Below are positions 36,041 to 44,456 of a stretch of 64,000 nucleotides of DNA, in pieces. The notes under the pieces were generated by a model. That model had not been told where the DNA came from. It was given only the letters and a program-made list of their open reading frames with translations, and searched no databases. This DNA is from DASRJW01 sp964567755 (lineage in GTDB: Bacteria > Krumholzibacteriota > Krumholzibacteriia > G020349025). The stretch is from NCBI GenBank assembly GCA_964567755.1, contig CAZMNW010000040.1, positions 44,741-108,740 of the forward strand, in the 5' to 3' direction. The position numbers were made by a program, and so were the translations under genes. How positions within the stretch are numbered: position 1 is the stretch's first letter; every line of letters starts with the position of its first letter.

Positions 36041-37027
36041 ATGGACTCGCAGATCGCAGCCCTGAACGAGAGAATCAAGGAAGAATCGGCGTTCGTCGAC
36101 GACCTCACACACGAGATCGGCAAGGTCATCGTCGGCCAGCGCTACATGGTGGAGCGGCTCGTCATCGGCTTGCTGGCCAACGGTCATGTGCTCTTGGAAG
36201 GCGTTCCGGGTCTGGCCAAGACGCTGACGGTGAAGACGCTGGCGCAAGTGATCCGCGGCAAGTTCCAGCGCATCCAGTTCACGCCCGATCTATTGCCCGC
36301 CGATCTCATCGGCACCCTCATCTACAACCAGCGCGAGGGTGAGTTCACCGTCAAGCGCGGCCCCATCTTCGCCAATCTCATTCTGGCCGACGAAATCAAC
36401 CGCGCTCCGGCCAAGGTGCAGAGCGCGTTGCTCGAAGCCATGCAAGAGCGCCAGGTGACCATCGGCGACCAGACCTACGTGCTCGACCCGCCGTTCCTGG
36501 TGCTGGCGACGCAGAACCCCATCGAGCAGGAAGGGACCTACCCGTTGCCGGAAGCGCAGGTGGACCGTTTCATGTTAAAGCTGCGCGTCGGCTATCCGGG
36601 GAGGCAGGAGGAGCGGCAGATCATGGACCGCATGTCCGGCGATTCGCTGCCGTCGGTGAATGCGGTGATCACGCCGGAGCGCATCACCCGCGCCCAGCAA
36701 GTGGTGACGCGCGTGTACATGGACGAGAAGGTGAAGGACTACATTCTCGACATCGTGTTCGCCACCCGCGAGCCGGAGAAGTACAAGCTGGATATCAAAC
36801 ACCTGATCGCCTACGGCGCCTCTCCGCGCGCCAGCATCCATTTGGCGCTCGCGGCCCGAGCCCACGCTTTCATGCGCGGCCGCGGCTACGTGACGCCGGA
36901 GGACGTGAAGGCGATCGGCATGGACGTGCTGCGGCACCGCGTGATCACGACCTACGAGGCGGAGGCCGAGAACGTGACCTCCGAGGAGGTGCTGCAGCGT
37001 CTCTTCGACGTGATCGAAGTGCCATGA
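36041..37027 (+). CDS. MoxR family AAA ATPase
   Basis: A 328-aa AAA+ ATPase with Walker A LEGVPGLAKTLT, Walker B LILADEINRAPAK and the sensor/arginine region IEQEGTYPLPEAQVDRF. MoxR proteins are chaperone-like ATPases that activate VWA-domain partners. It opens a translationally coupled operon with a DUF58 gene and VWA Bat proteins, the usual partner set. Start ATG 36041 has AGGAGG. It overlaps the DUF58 gene by ATGA. Confidence 0.94.
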   Translation: MDSQIAALNERIKEESAFVDDLTHEIGKVIVGQRYMVERLVIGLLANGHVLLEGVPGLAKTLTVKTLAQVIRGKFQRIQFTPDLLPADLIGTLIYNQREGEFTVKRGPIFANLILADEINRAPAKVQSALLEAMQERQVTIGDQTYVLDPPFLVLATQNPIEQEGTYPLPEAQVDRFMLKLRVGYPGRQEERQIMDRMSGDSLPSVNAVITPERITRAQQVVTRVYMDEKVKDYILDIVFATREPEKYKLDIKHLIAYGASPRASIHLALAARAHAFMRGRGYVTPEDVKAIGMDVLRHRVITTYEAEAENVTSEEVLQRLFDVIEVP

Positions 37028-38052
37028 AACGCGAGGCAGAAAGCGGCGGCACGGATCTCAATCCGTTGCAGCCATCCGCAACACAATCAGGAGCCGGAGA
37101 TCATTCCGGAACGAGGAGCGCCCGCACGCGCCGCCGCGCCCGTCGCATCCTGGGCAAACGTCCCGCCAGCCGCGGCACGATTCCGGCCGAGGTGTTGCAG
37201 AAAGTCCGCCGCCTCGAGATCCAGATGAAACACCTCGTGAACGACATTTTCTCCGGCGAGTACCACAGCGTGTTCAAGGGCCGCGGCATGGAGTTCGCGG
37301 AAGTGCGTGAATACGCCCCCGGCGATGACATTCGCTCCATCGATTGGAATGTCACGGCGCGCTTCGGTGTGCCGTACATCAAGAAGTTCGCCGAGGAACG
37401 CGAGTTGACCGTCATGCTGGCAGTGGATCTGTCGGCGTCGGGGGTCTTCGGTTCCGGCGTGCAGCTCAAGCGCGATTTGGCGACGGAAGTATGCTCCATC
37501 CTCGCCTTCTCGGCGGTGCGCAACAACGACAAGGTCGGCTGCGTCTTGTTCACGGATGAAGTGGAATTGTTCGTGCCGCCGCAAAAAGGCCGGCAGCACG
37601 CGCTGCGCGTCGTCCGCGAGCTGCTCTACTACGAGCCCGAAGGTCGCGGCACCGACGTCGGAGCCGCACTCGAGTTCTTGGCACAGGTGCTCAAGCGCAA
37701 GGCCGTGGTGTTCTTGGTCTCCGATTTCCTCGATCCCGGGTTCGAGACCCCGCTCTCCGTCGTGTCGCGCCGCCACGACGTCGTCCCGATCACGATCACT
37801 GACGCACGCGAGGAACGGTTGCCGGACGTGGACCTGGTGGAGCTGGAGGACGCCGAGACTGGTCAGCGCTTGCTGGTGGACACCGGCAGCGCCGAGGTGC
37901 GGGCACGCTTCGAGCGCCGCGCGCGCATGGTGCACGTGTGGCGCGAGCGCGTCTTCCGTCGCCACGCCCTGGATTGCATCGACTTGCGCACCGACACACC
38001 GTACGTCCTGCCGCTGATGGCATATTTCCGCAAGCGCGCGCGGCGTTACTGA
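37024..38052 (+). CDS. DUF58 domain-containing protein
   Basis: A 342-aa DUF58/VWA-like protein. An unusually long polar N-terminus (about 45 residues, Arg- and Gly-rich) precedes the core with FSGEYHSVFKGRGMEFAEVREYAPGDDIRSIDW, the DUF58 hallmark, and a VWA-like MLAVDLSASG metal-ion site. It is the second gene of the MoxR-Bat operon, sharing ATGA with the MoxR stop. It presumably acts with the MoxR ATPase. Confidence 0.92.
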   Translation: MKREAESGGTDLNPLQPSATQSGAGDHSGTRSARTRRRARRILGKRPASRGTIPAEVLQKVRRLEIQMKHLVNDIFSGEYHSVFKGRGMEFAEVREYAPGDDIRSIDWNVTARFGVPYIKKFAEERELTVMLAVDLSASGVFGSGVQLKRDLATEVCSILAFSAVRNNDKVGCVLFTDEVELFVPPQKGRQHALRVVRELLYYEPEGRGTDVGAALEFLAQVLKRKAVVFLVSDFLDPGFETPLSVVSRRHDVVPITITDAREERLPDVDLVELEDAETGQRLLVDTGSAEVRARFERRARMVHVWRERVFRRHALDCIDLRTDTPYVLPLMAYFRKRARRY

Positions 38053-38054
38053 GG

Positions 38055-39017
38055 ATGGTGGATGGCATGGTGCGGGCGATGCGGTGTTGCGGCAAGGCGC
38101 TCGGGGTGCTGGTACTCCTCGCGGGCGCGGCACGCGCCACGACAGTCAGCGTGCACACCAGCCCGGACTCGCTCACCATCGGCGATCCGGTCACGGTGGA
38201 AGTGCGCGTGGAGGCGCCGGCCGGTGCGTCGGTGTCCTTTCCGCGCCCGAAAACGCCGGCACAGGTCGAGGTCGTGAACCTCGAGACCCTACCGGCGGAA
38301 GCCGGCACGTGGATGGCGCGCTACACGCTCGCCGTATATGACGTCGGCGACATCGTGCTGCCGCCGTGGCCGGTGCAGGTCCAGGCCGATACGCAAAACG
38401 TGATCGTGCACACGGATTCGATTCGACTGCACGTGACATCCGTTCTCGACGACTCCCTCGCCGCCGCCGACATTCGCCCGCTCAAGGGCCAGCAGGAGGT
38501 CCCGGTGCCGCTGCCGCTGTGGATCTGGTTAGCGCTCGCGGCGCTCGTCCTGGCTGTTGTGGTTTTCCTGTGGCATCGCCGGCGCCGGCGCCGGCAAGTG
38601 GTGGTCGCGCCCGCGGCGCCGGTGGTTGCGCCACACGAGGCGGCGTTGGCCGCACTGCGCAAGCTGGAGGCGCAACAGCTCGCCGCCGCGGGCCAAATCA
38701 AAGAACATTACGTGCGCCTGTCCGAGATCTTGCGCCAGTATCTGGAAGGCGCGCCGCAATTCGGATTCGCCGCGCGCGAGGAAACCACCGGCGAGATTCG
38801 GCGTGAGCTGCACGCGCGCGGTTACAAGCCGGAAATGATGCAAACTCTCGTCGCGTTGTGCGAGGAGGCCGACCTGGTCAAGTTCGCCAAGATGCAGCCG
38901 ACGATTTTGGAATGCGACGCGTCTCTCGATCGCGTGCGGCGTTTCGTGAGCGAGACGGCGCGCGCATCGTTGTCGGCGCTGCGTGAAACCGAGGCAGTCG
39001 AGGCGGTCATGCCATGA
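38055..39017 (+). CDS. BatD/DUF4381-like membrane protein
   Basis: A protein of about 320 aa with an N-terminal signal-like helix (GVLVLLAGAARA), a periplasmic beta-rich part (VSVHTSPDSLTIGDPVTVEVRVEAP), one membrane helix at about 155-175 and a basic, helical cytosolic tail (EILRQYLEGAPQFGFAAREETT). This resembles the DUF4381 / BatD-related components of Bat operons. The first in-frame ATG is 38055, but 38067 has better spacing from GAGG. The 3' end overlaps the VWA gene by ATGA. Confidence 0.8.
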   Translation: MVDGMVRAMRCCGKALGVLVLLAGAARATTVSVHTSPDSLTIGDPVTVEVRVEAPAGASVSFPRPKTPAQVEVVNLETLPAEAGTWMARYTLAVYDVGDIVLPPWPVQVQADTQNVIVHTDSIRLHVTSVLDDSLAAADIRPLKGQQEVPVPLPLWIWLALAALVLAVVVFLWHRRRRRRQVVVAPAAPVVAPHEAALAALRKLEAQQLAAAGQIKEHYVRLSEILRQYLEGAPQFGFAAREETTGEIRRELHARGYKPEMMQTLVALCEEADLVKFAKMQPTILECDASLDRVRRFVSETARASLSALRETEAVEAVMP

Positions 39018-40030
39018 TGCGTTTCGGGAATCCATGGATCCTGGTGGCGCTGCTGGCCCTGCCGTTGCTCTTGGCAGCGTATCTGCGCTGGGTGCGGCCG
39101 CGGCGCACCGTGCTGCAGTTTTCCAGCTTGCGCTTCTTGCAGGACACCAGACCGAGTTTGCGCCAACGCTTGCAACCGCTGCCGCTGCTGCTGCGTCTGG
39201 TCGCGCTGGGTCTTCTGCTGCTGGCACTGGCGCGGCCGCAATCCGGCTCCAGCAGCACCAGCATCGACAGCGAGGGCATCGACATCGTCCTCGCCCTCGA
39301 CATCTCCGGCAGCATGCTGGCAGTGGATATGACCTCGGATCGCCGCGGCGCCACGCGGCAGGATGTCTCGCGTCTCGAGGTAGCAAAAGAAGCGGCGCGT
39401 GAGTTCGTCGAGGGTCGCACGGCAGATCGCATCGGTCTCGTCGTGTTCGCGGGACAGGCGCTGACACAATGCCCGCCCACGCTCGATTACACGGTTCTGT
39501 TGCGCTTCCTCGACGAGGTGCAGACCGGGCAGATCGAGGATGGGACCGCCATTGGCACCGCACTGGTGACGGCGGTGAATCGGTTGCGCGACAGCGAGGC
39601 CAAGAGCCGGGTCATTGTGCTGCTCACCGATGGCGCCAATAATGCGGGGACGATCGATCCGATCACGGCCGCCAAGGTCGCCCGCGCCATGGGGGTCAAG
39701 ATCCACACCATCGCTGCCGGACGCGAGGAGAACGCACGGTTCCCGGTGGAAACGTTCTTCGGCCGCCAGTACGTGCGCCAATTTAGCCCCATCGACGAGG
39801 AAACACTGAAGAAGATCGCCGCGCTCGGCGATGGGCGCCATTTCCGCGCCACCAGTCCGGAAAAGCTGACGGAGATCTACGCCGAGATCGGGGAGATGGA
39901 AAAGACGCGCATTGAAACCAAGGTCTATGTCGAATACTCCGAGCTGGCGCAAGCGTTGGTGCTTCCGGCCTTCTGGATGCTGCTGCTCGAGGGCTTCCTG
40001 ACCCACGGATTCCTGCGGAGGTTGCCGTGA
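39014..40030 (+). CDS. VWA domain protein (BatA-like)
   Basis: A 338-aa membrane protein with two N-terminal helices (about 8-22 and 58-75), a VWA domain whose metal-ion-dependent adhesion site reads LDISGSM (D-x-S-x-S), LTDGANNAG and a C-terminal membrane helix (VLPAFWMLLLEGFL). This is the BatA layout of aerotolerance operons. Both ends overlap neighbours (ATGA and GTGA), so it is strictly coupled in the MoxR operon. Confidence 0.92.
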   Translation: MMRFGNPWILVALLALPLLLAAYLRWVRPRRTVLQFSSLRFLQDTRPSLRQRLQPLPLLLRLVALGLLLLALARPQSGSSSTSIDSEGIDIVLALDISGSMLAVDMTSDRRGATRQDVSRLEVAKEAAREFVEGRTADRIGLVVFAGQALTQCPPTLDYTVLLRFLDEVQTGQIEDGTAIGTALVTAVNRLRDSEAKSRVIVLLTDGANNAGTIDPITAAKVARAMGVKIHTIAAGREENARFPVETFFGRQYVRQFSPIDEETLKKIAALGDGRHFRATSPEKLTEIYAEIGEMEKTRIETKVYVEYSELAQALVLPAFWMLLLEGFLTHGFLRRLP

Positions 40031-41796
40031 ACACGTCGGTGCAGTTCGGTGCTCCGGCCAATCTGTGGTTGTTGTTGGTGCTGCCGGTGGCCGCGGTTCT
40101 GCTCGCCGTGGGTTGGCGGATGCGGCGGCGGGCGCGCCTGCACTGGGCCGGCCAATTGTTCGCGCGCCTCGCACCCGGGTACGATTCGCAGCGCGAATGG
40201 TTCAAGATTGGGCTCGTGCTGGCGGCGTGGGCTCTGGTGGCGCTGGCGCTGGCGCGACCGCAGTGGGGGGGCGAGATGGTGATGATGAAACGCCGCGGCA
40301 TCGATCTCATGATTGCCGTCGACGTGTCGGCGAGCATGCTGGCCGAAGATCTGCGCCCGAACCGGCTGGAGCATGCCAAGCGCGAGATCACCGATCTCGT
40401 GAACCGTATGCAAGGGGACCGCATCGGGCTCATTGCATTCGCCGGGGAAGCGTACATCGTGTGCCCGCTCACCCTCGATCACGGCACGGTGCTGCTGCTG
40501 GTCGAAACGCTCGGCATCACCAGCGTGTCGACGCCAGGGACCAACATCGCGGACGCCATCGCCAAGGCGCGCACGGCTTTCGTCGCCGGTCAAGACAAGC
40601 ACAAGGCGCTGGTGCTGGTCACCGATGGCGAGTCGCACGAAGGACAGGTGCTGGCCGAGGCCAAGGAAGCCGAGAAAGAGGGTCTCGTCATCTATACCAT
40701 CGGCATCGGCTCGGTTGCTGGCCAACCGATCCCGGAACGGGACGATGGGGGTGGGGTCGGCGGCTACCGCAAGGACAAGAGCGGCCACGTCGTCAACACG
40801 CGCCTCGACGAAACGACGTTGTTGGAGGTGGCGAGCGCGACGCACGGCAAGTACTTCCGCGGCACGCCGCAAGGGTTGGAGCTCACGGCGGTAGCCGAGG
40901 ATCTGCAGCGTATGGAGAAGAAGGAGCTCGAGGGACGCGTCGGGACGAGCTATGAAGAACGATTCCAATGGCCGCTCGGCGTCGCGATTCTGCTGCTCGC
41001 GGTCGAGCTCGCGCTGCCGGCACGCCGCCGCCGGCGCAACCCGGATCTCGGCGTCGCGGGGCTGCTCTGCGCCATGATGCTGACGGCAGCCGTGCCGCGC
41101 CAGGCAGCGACGCGCAACCGTGACGGGACGAAGGCATACAGTGAGCAGCGCTATGACGAGGCGGTGGAGAAATACACCGAAGCATTGACGCAGGCGCCGG
41201 AATCGGGAGGGATCTCGTACAATCTCGGCAACGCCCTGCATCAGGGGCAACGCCTGGACGAAGCGGCCACCGCGCTCGGGCGCGCGGCGCAGAGCGAAGA
41301 TCCAGGGCTGCGTCATCAGAGCCTGCACAATCTCGGCAATACGTTCTATCGGATGGGCAAGCTGCCGGAGGCGATCGCAGCCTACCGGCGCGCTCTCGGC
41401 GCCAACCCCGGCGATCGCGACACCAAGATCAACCTCGAAAAGGCGTTGCAGCTGCAGAAGCAACAGGAACAACAACAGGAGCAAAAACCCGATCCGCAGA
41501 ACCAAGGAGATCAGGAGAAAGATCAGCAGCAGCAAGAGCAGCAAGGAGACAAGCAACAGCAGCAAGAGCAGCAGCCCGGGCAAGAGCAGTCGGGCGAGCA
41601 GCAGGATCCGAGCCAGACACCCCAAGAGCAGCAGGCCCAGAGTGCAGGCGATTCACTCGCCGCAGCCGAGGGCGAGCTGCGACCGGAAGAGGCGTTGCGC
41701 ATCCTCGAAGCGCTACGCGATCAGGAGCAGGAGCTGCAGAAGCAGAAGGCGATCAAGGCGCAGATGCGCGCGCGTCGCACGGAGAAGGATTGGTGA
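40027..41796 (+). CDS. VWA-TPR fusion protein (BatB-BatC-like)
   Basis: A 589-aa protein starting at GTG 40027. The first half is BatB-like: two membrane helices, then a VWA domain with MIDAS AVDVSASM and VTDGESHEG, then two more helices (about 325-360). The second half is a TPR segment (about 365-470: YSEQRYDEAVEKYTEAL, ISYNLGNALHQGQRLDEAA, HNLGNTFYRMGKLPEAI) as in BatC, followed by a Gln-rich low-complexity stretch and a charged end. In many genomes BatB and BatC are separate genes, so this is a fusion of the two. Coupled by overlap to both neighbours. Confidence 0.9.
   Translation: MNTSVQFGAPANLWLLLVLPVAAVLLAVGWRMRRRARLHWAGQLFARLAPGYDSQREWFKIGLVLAAWALVALALARPQWGGEMVMMKRRGIDLMIAVDVSASMLAEDLRPNRLEHAKREITDLVNRMQGDRIGLIAFAGEAYIVCPLTLDHGTVLLLVETLGITSVSTPGTNIADAIAKARTAFVAGQDKHKALVLVTDGESHEGQVLAEAKEAEKEGLVIYTIGIGSVAGQPIPERDDGGGVGGYRKDKSGHVVNTRLDETTLLEVASATHGKYFRGTPQGLELTAVAEDLQRMEKKELEGRVGTSYEERFQWPLGVAILLLAVELALPARRRRRNPDLGVAGLLCAMMLTAAVPRQAATRNRDGTKAYSEQRYDEAVEKYTEALTQAPESGGISYNLGNALHQGQRLDEAATALGRAAQSEDPGLRHQSLHNLGNTFYRMGKLPEAIAAYRRALGANPGDRDTKINLEKALQLQKQQEQQQEQKPDPQNQGDQEKDQQQQEQQGDKQQQQEQQPGQEQSGEQQDPSQTPQEQQAQSAGDSLAAAEGELRPEEALRILEALRDQEQELQKQKAIKAQMRARRTEKDW
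41447..41640 (+). repeat. Gln-rich CAG/CAA low-complexity tract
   Basis: A run of CAG and CAA codons with Glu, Pro and Gly interspersed at the end of the TPR part of the BatB-BatC fusion. It is coding and in frame; a flexible linker or tail is likely. Such tracts can vary in length between strains. Confidence 0.75.
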
Positions 41797-44447
41797 GCGC
41801 GTTGCAGTTCTCGAGTTTCGGCCAGAGCCCGATGGCGACGTCGCGATCCGTGCCAACTCAGCGCGTGCAGTGCCTGGGGCACACCGCCATGGTTGCCGTC
41901 ATCGCGCTCGGTATCCTGGCGCCGGCTGCCCTCGCCCAGAACGTCCATGTGGAAGCATCCGCGGATCGCACCGCCGCCACGCTCGATGACGCGATCCGTC
42001 TCGACATCATGGTTCGCGGCCCGTTCCAGGGCCGACCGGAGCTGCGTGCGCCGGAGCTTTTGGACTTCCGCGTGGCTTCGAGCGGCGAATCGCAAAGCTA
42101 TTCCATCGTCAACGGCCAGATGAGCGCGTCCTATACATTCACCTTCGTTCTGTTTCCGCAGCACGAAGGCGATCTCGTCGTTCCCGCCTTCGTCGTTTTC
42201 CTCAAGGGTCAAGAGCACCGCACCGAGCCCATTCGCGTGCAGGTGAGCGGGCAGGCGCAGGCGCCTGCGACAGGGGACGCGGCCGGCGAGGCCAAGGATC
42301 TCTTCGTCGTCGCGCGTGTCGACAAAGAAAAAGCCTACGTCAACGAACAAGTGCTCTACACGTTCTATCTTTACTATGCCGTGCGCGTGTCGAATCTCAA
42401 CTACACGCCGCCAAAATTCGAGGGTTTCTGGGTCGAGAAACTTCAGGAAGGCGAAAAGCAGTATCACAAGATCGTCAACGGCCGGCGCTATCTGGTCGTC
42501 GAGGTGAGCACGGCCATCTTCCCGACGACGTCCGGCACGCTCGACATCGAACCCTCGGTGCTGCGTTTGGTCGAGATCGCGGAGCGCAGTTTCTCTTTCT
42601 TCGACCGCGGCGTCGAGCGTGTGCTCCGCAGCCGGCCCACGACGGTGGAGGTTTTGCCCTTGCCAGCCGCCGGCCGTCCGGCGGATTTCGATGGCGCCGT
42701 CGGCGAGGATCTGGAGCTCGCATCACGGCTCGATCGCCATGAAATTCCCGAAGGCGAGCCGGTGACCATGACGGTCACCGTGAGCGGCAGCGGCAACGTG
42801 CGCACGTTCTCGAAGCCGCGCCTGCCCGAGTTGCCGGCCTTCAAGACCTACGATGCCAATTCGAAGTCGGACGTGCGTAACCTCGATCGCGTCACCGGCA
42901 CGCGTACGTATGAAGTCGTGCTCGTTCCACGCGGACCAGGGGAGTTCGCGATCCCGCCCGTGCGGCTGTCGTACTTCGACACCCGTTCCGACAGCTACAA
43001 GACGTTGCAAACCGAAGCGCAGCGCGTGAACGCCACACCTGTCGCGGGCGGTACGCCGCAGATGGCCGGGCAGACCCCGCTCCAACAGGACATCGAGGTG
43101 CTGAGCACCGACATCTCCCACATTCGGACCGACGTGCCGGTCTCCGACGCGTGGATGCCGCTCTATGCGCGCGGTATTTTCATGTTGCTGGCTCCCATGC
43201 CACTGCTCGCCGTCGGCGCCGTGGCCTTGTTGCAGCGCCGACGACAGCGCTTTGCTGCCGACGTGGCGCTGGCGCGCTCGTCCCGGGCGCGCGCGGTGGC
43301 GCGCAAGCGCCTGGCACAGGCCGAGCGTCTGTTGGCCGAGGGCAAGCATCAGGAGTTTTACGCCGAAGCCCAAAGAGCGGTCCTGCAGTACGTAGGCGAC
43401 AAGCTGAATGCGCCGGTCGCCGGCTTGACCCACGCAGCGCTGCGACAGCAGCTCGACGCCGCCGGCGCCAACGAGGACACGCGGGAACGCCTGGTGCAAT
43501 TGCTCGAGCACTGTGATGCCGCGCGCTTCGCGCCGGGAAGCTTCACGCCCGAGCGCATGCGTTCCACCTTGCAAGAGGTGGAGTCCTTGGTGATGGCGAT
43601 GGAAGAAGGCTGGAGTCGGAAGGCAGGACGCTCGCGCTTCACCTCCGTCATCCTGGTCTGTGCGGCGCTCGCCGCACCAGGTGTGCGCGCGCAAAGCTCT
43701 GGCGAAGAAGCTGCAAAACCGTCCTTGCACGTGCAGCAGTCGCCGGCGGAGTACGTGCCGGCGCAGGAGCTGTTGCAGCGCGGGCATGCCGCCTACGAGT
43801 CAGGGCGCTATGCCGATGCCATCGCTGCCTACGAGCAGGCCGAGGCGCAGGGCGTGCGCAACGGTCCGCTCTACTACGATCTCGGCAATGCGCACTACAA
43901 GAACGATGCGCTTGGCCGGGCGATCGCATACTACCGGCGTGCCGAGCGCCTCATCCCCCGCGACACATTGTTGCGCGCCAACCTGGATTATGTCCTCGCC
44001 CGCCGCGAGGATCGCGCCGCACAGCCGCCGGTACCGTTCCCGTTCTCGGCGCTGCGAACACTGTACTCGCGGATGAGCATCAACGAATGGATCGTGCTCG
44101 TGGCGATCCTCTACGTGTTCGCGTCGGGCGTGATGGCGTATCGTCTTCTCCGCCGCGATCGCCGACTCGGAGTGCGCCTGGCACTGGTCCTCCTGGTGGC
44201 GATGCTGCTGTTCACGGGATCGACCCTGGGTTACAAGATCCACGACGAGCGTGGCATCGAGCGCGCGGTGATCGATGCCGACAAGATCGCCGTCATGAGT
44301 GGTCCCGGGAACGATTACACCGTGGAGTTCTGGTTGCACGAGGGCAGCGAAGTCCTCGTCGAAGAATCCCGTCCCGATTGGCTGCGCGTCTCGCTGGGCA
44401 CGAAACTGCACGGTTGGATCCCAGCGCGCAGCGTCGTTCGCATTTGA
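41793..44447 (+). CDS. BatD-BatE-like fusion (oxygen tolerance protein, TPR, SH3)
   Basis: An 884-aa protein. The start GTG 41793 has GGAGAAGG five bases upstream and overlaps the previous stop. Order: signal peptide; BatD-like beta-rich periplasmic region (about 45-450) with VKLLFPQ-type strands; membrane helix (about 457-478); cytosolic helical part; then a second signal-like hydrophobic segment (about 612-628) ending in VRAQ; TPR repeats (about 655-730); two membrane helices (about 766-783 and 794-812); and an SH3-like C-terminal domain (826-884). The internal signal-like segment suggests a fusion of two ancestral proteins, BatD and BatE. Last gene of the operon. Confidence 0.87.
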   Translation: MSALQFSSFGQSPMATSRSVPTQRVQCLGHTAMVAVIALGILAPAALAQNVHVEASADRTAATLDDAIRLDIMVRGPFQGRPELRAPELLDFRVASSGESQSYSIVNGQMSASYTFTFVLFPQHEGDLVVPAFVVFLKGQEHRTEPIRVQVSGQAQAPATGDAAGEAKDLFVVARVDKEKAYVNEQVLYTFYLYYAVRVSNLNYTPPKFEGFWVEKLQEGEKQYHKIVNGRRYLVVEVSTAIFPTTSGTLDIEPSVLRLVEIAERSFSFFDRGVERVLRSRPTTVEVLPLPAAGRPADFDGAVGEDLELASRLDRHEIPEGEPVTMTVTVSGSGNVRTFSKPRLPELPAFKTYDANSKSDVRNLDRVTGTRTYEVVLVPRGPGEFAIPPVRLSYFDTRSDSYKTLQTEAQRVNATPVAGGTPQMAGQTPLQQDIEVLSTDISHIRTDVPVSDAWMPLYARGIFMLLAPMPLLAVGAVALLQRRRQRFAADVALARSSRARAVARKRLAQAERLLAEGKHQEFYAEAQRAVLQYVGDKLNAPVAGLTHAALRQQLDAAGANEDTRERLVQLLEHCDAARFAPGSFTPERMRSTLQEVESLVMAMEEGWSRKAGRSRFTSVILVCAALAAPGVRAQSSGEEAAKPSLHVQQSPAEYVPAQELLQRGHAAYESGRYADAIAAYEQAEAQGVRNGPLYYDLGNAHYKNDALGRAIAYYRRAERLIPRDTLLRANLDYVLARREDRAAQPPVPFPFSALRTLYSRMSINEWIVLVAILYVFASGVMAYRLLRRDRRLGVRLALVLLVAMLLFTGSTLGYKIHDERGIERAVIDADKIAVMSGPGNDYTVEFWLHEGSEVLVEESRPDWLRVSLGTKLHGWIPARSVVRI

Positions 44448-44456
44448 GGAGCCGAC

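Noticed and set aside
38822..41625. Overlapping minus-strand ORFs opposite the VWA genes
   Set aside because: Antisense to well-supported VWA/TPR genes, with Leu/Arg-rich noise sequence.
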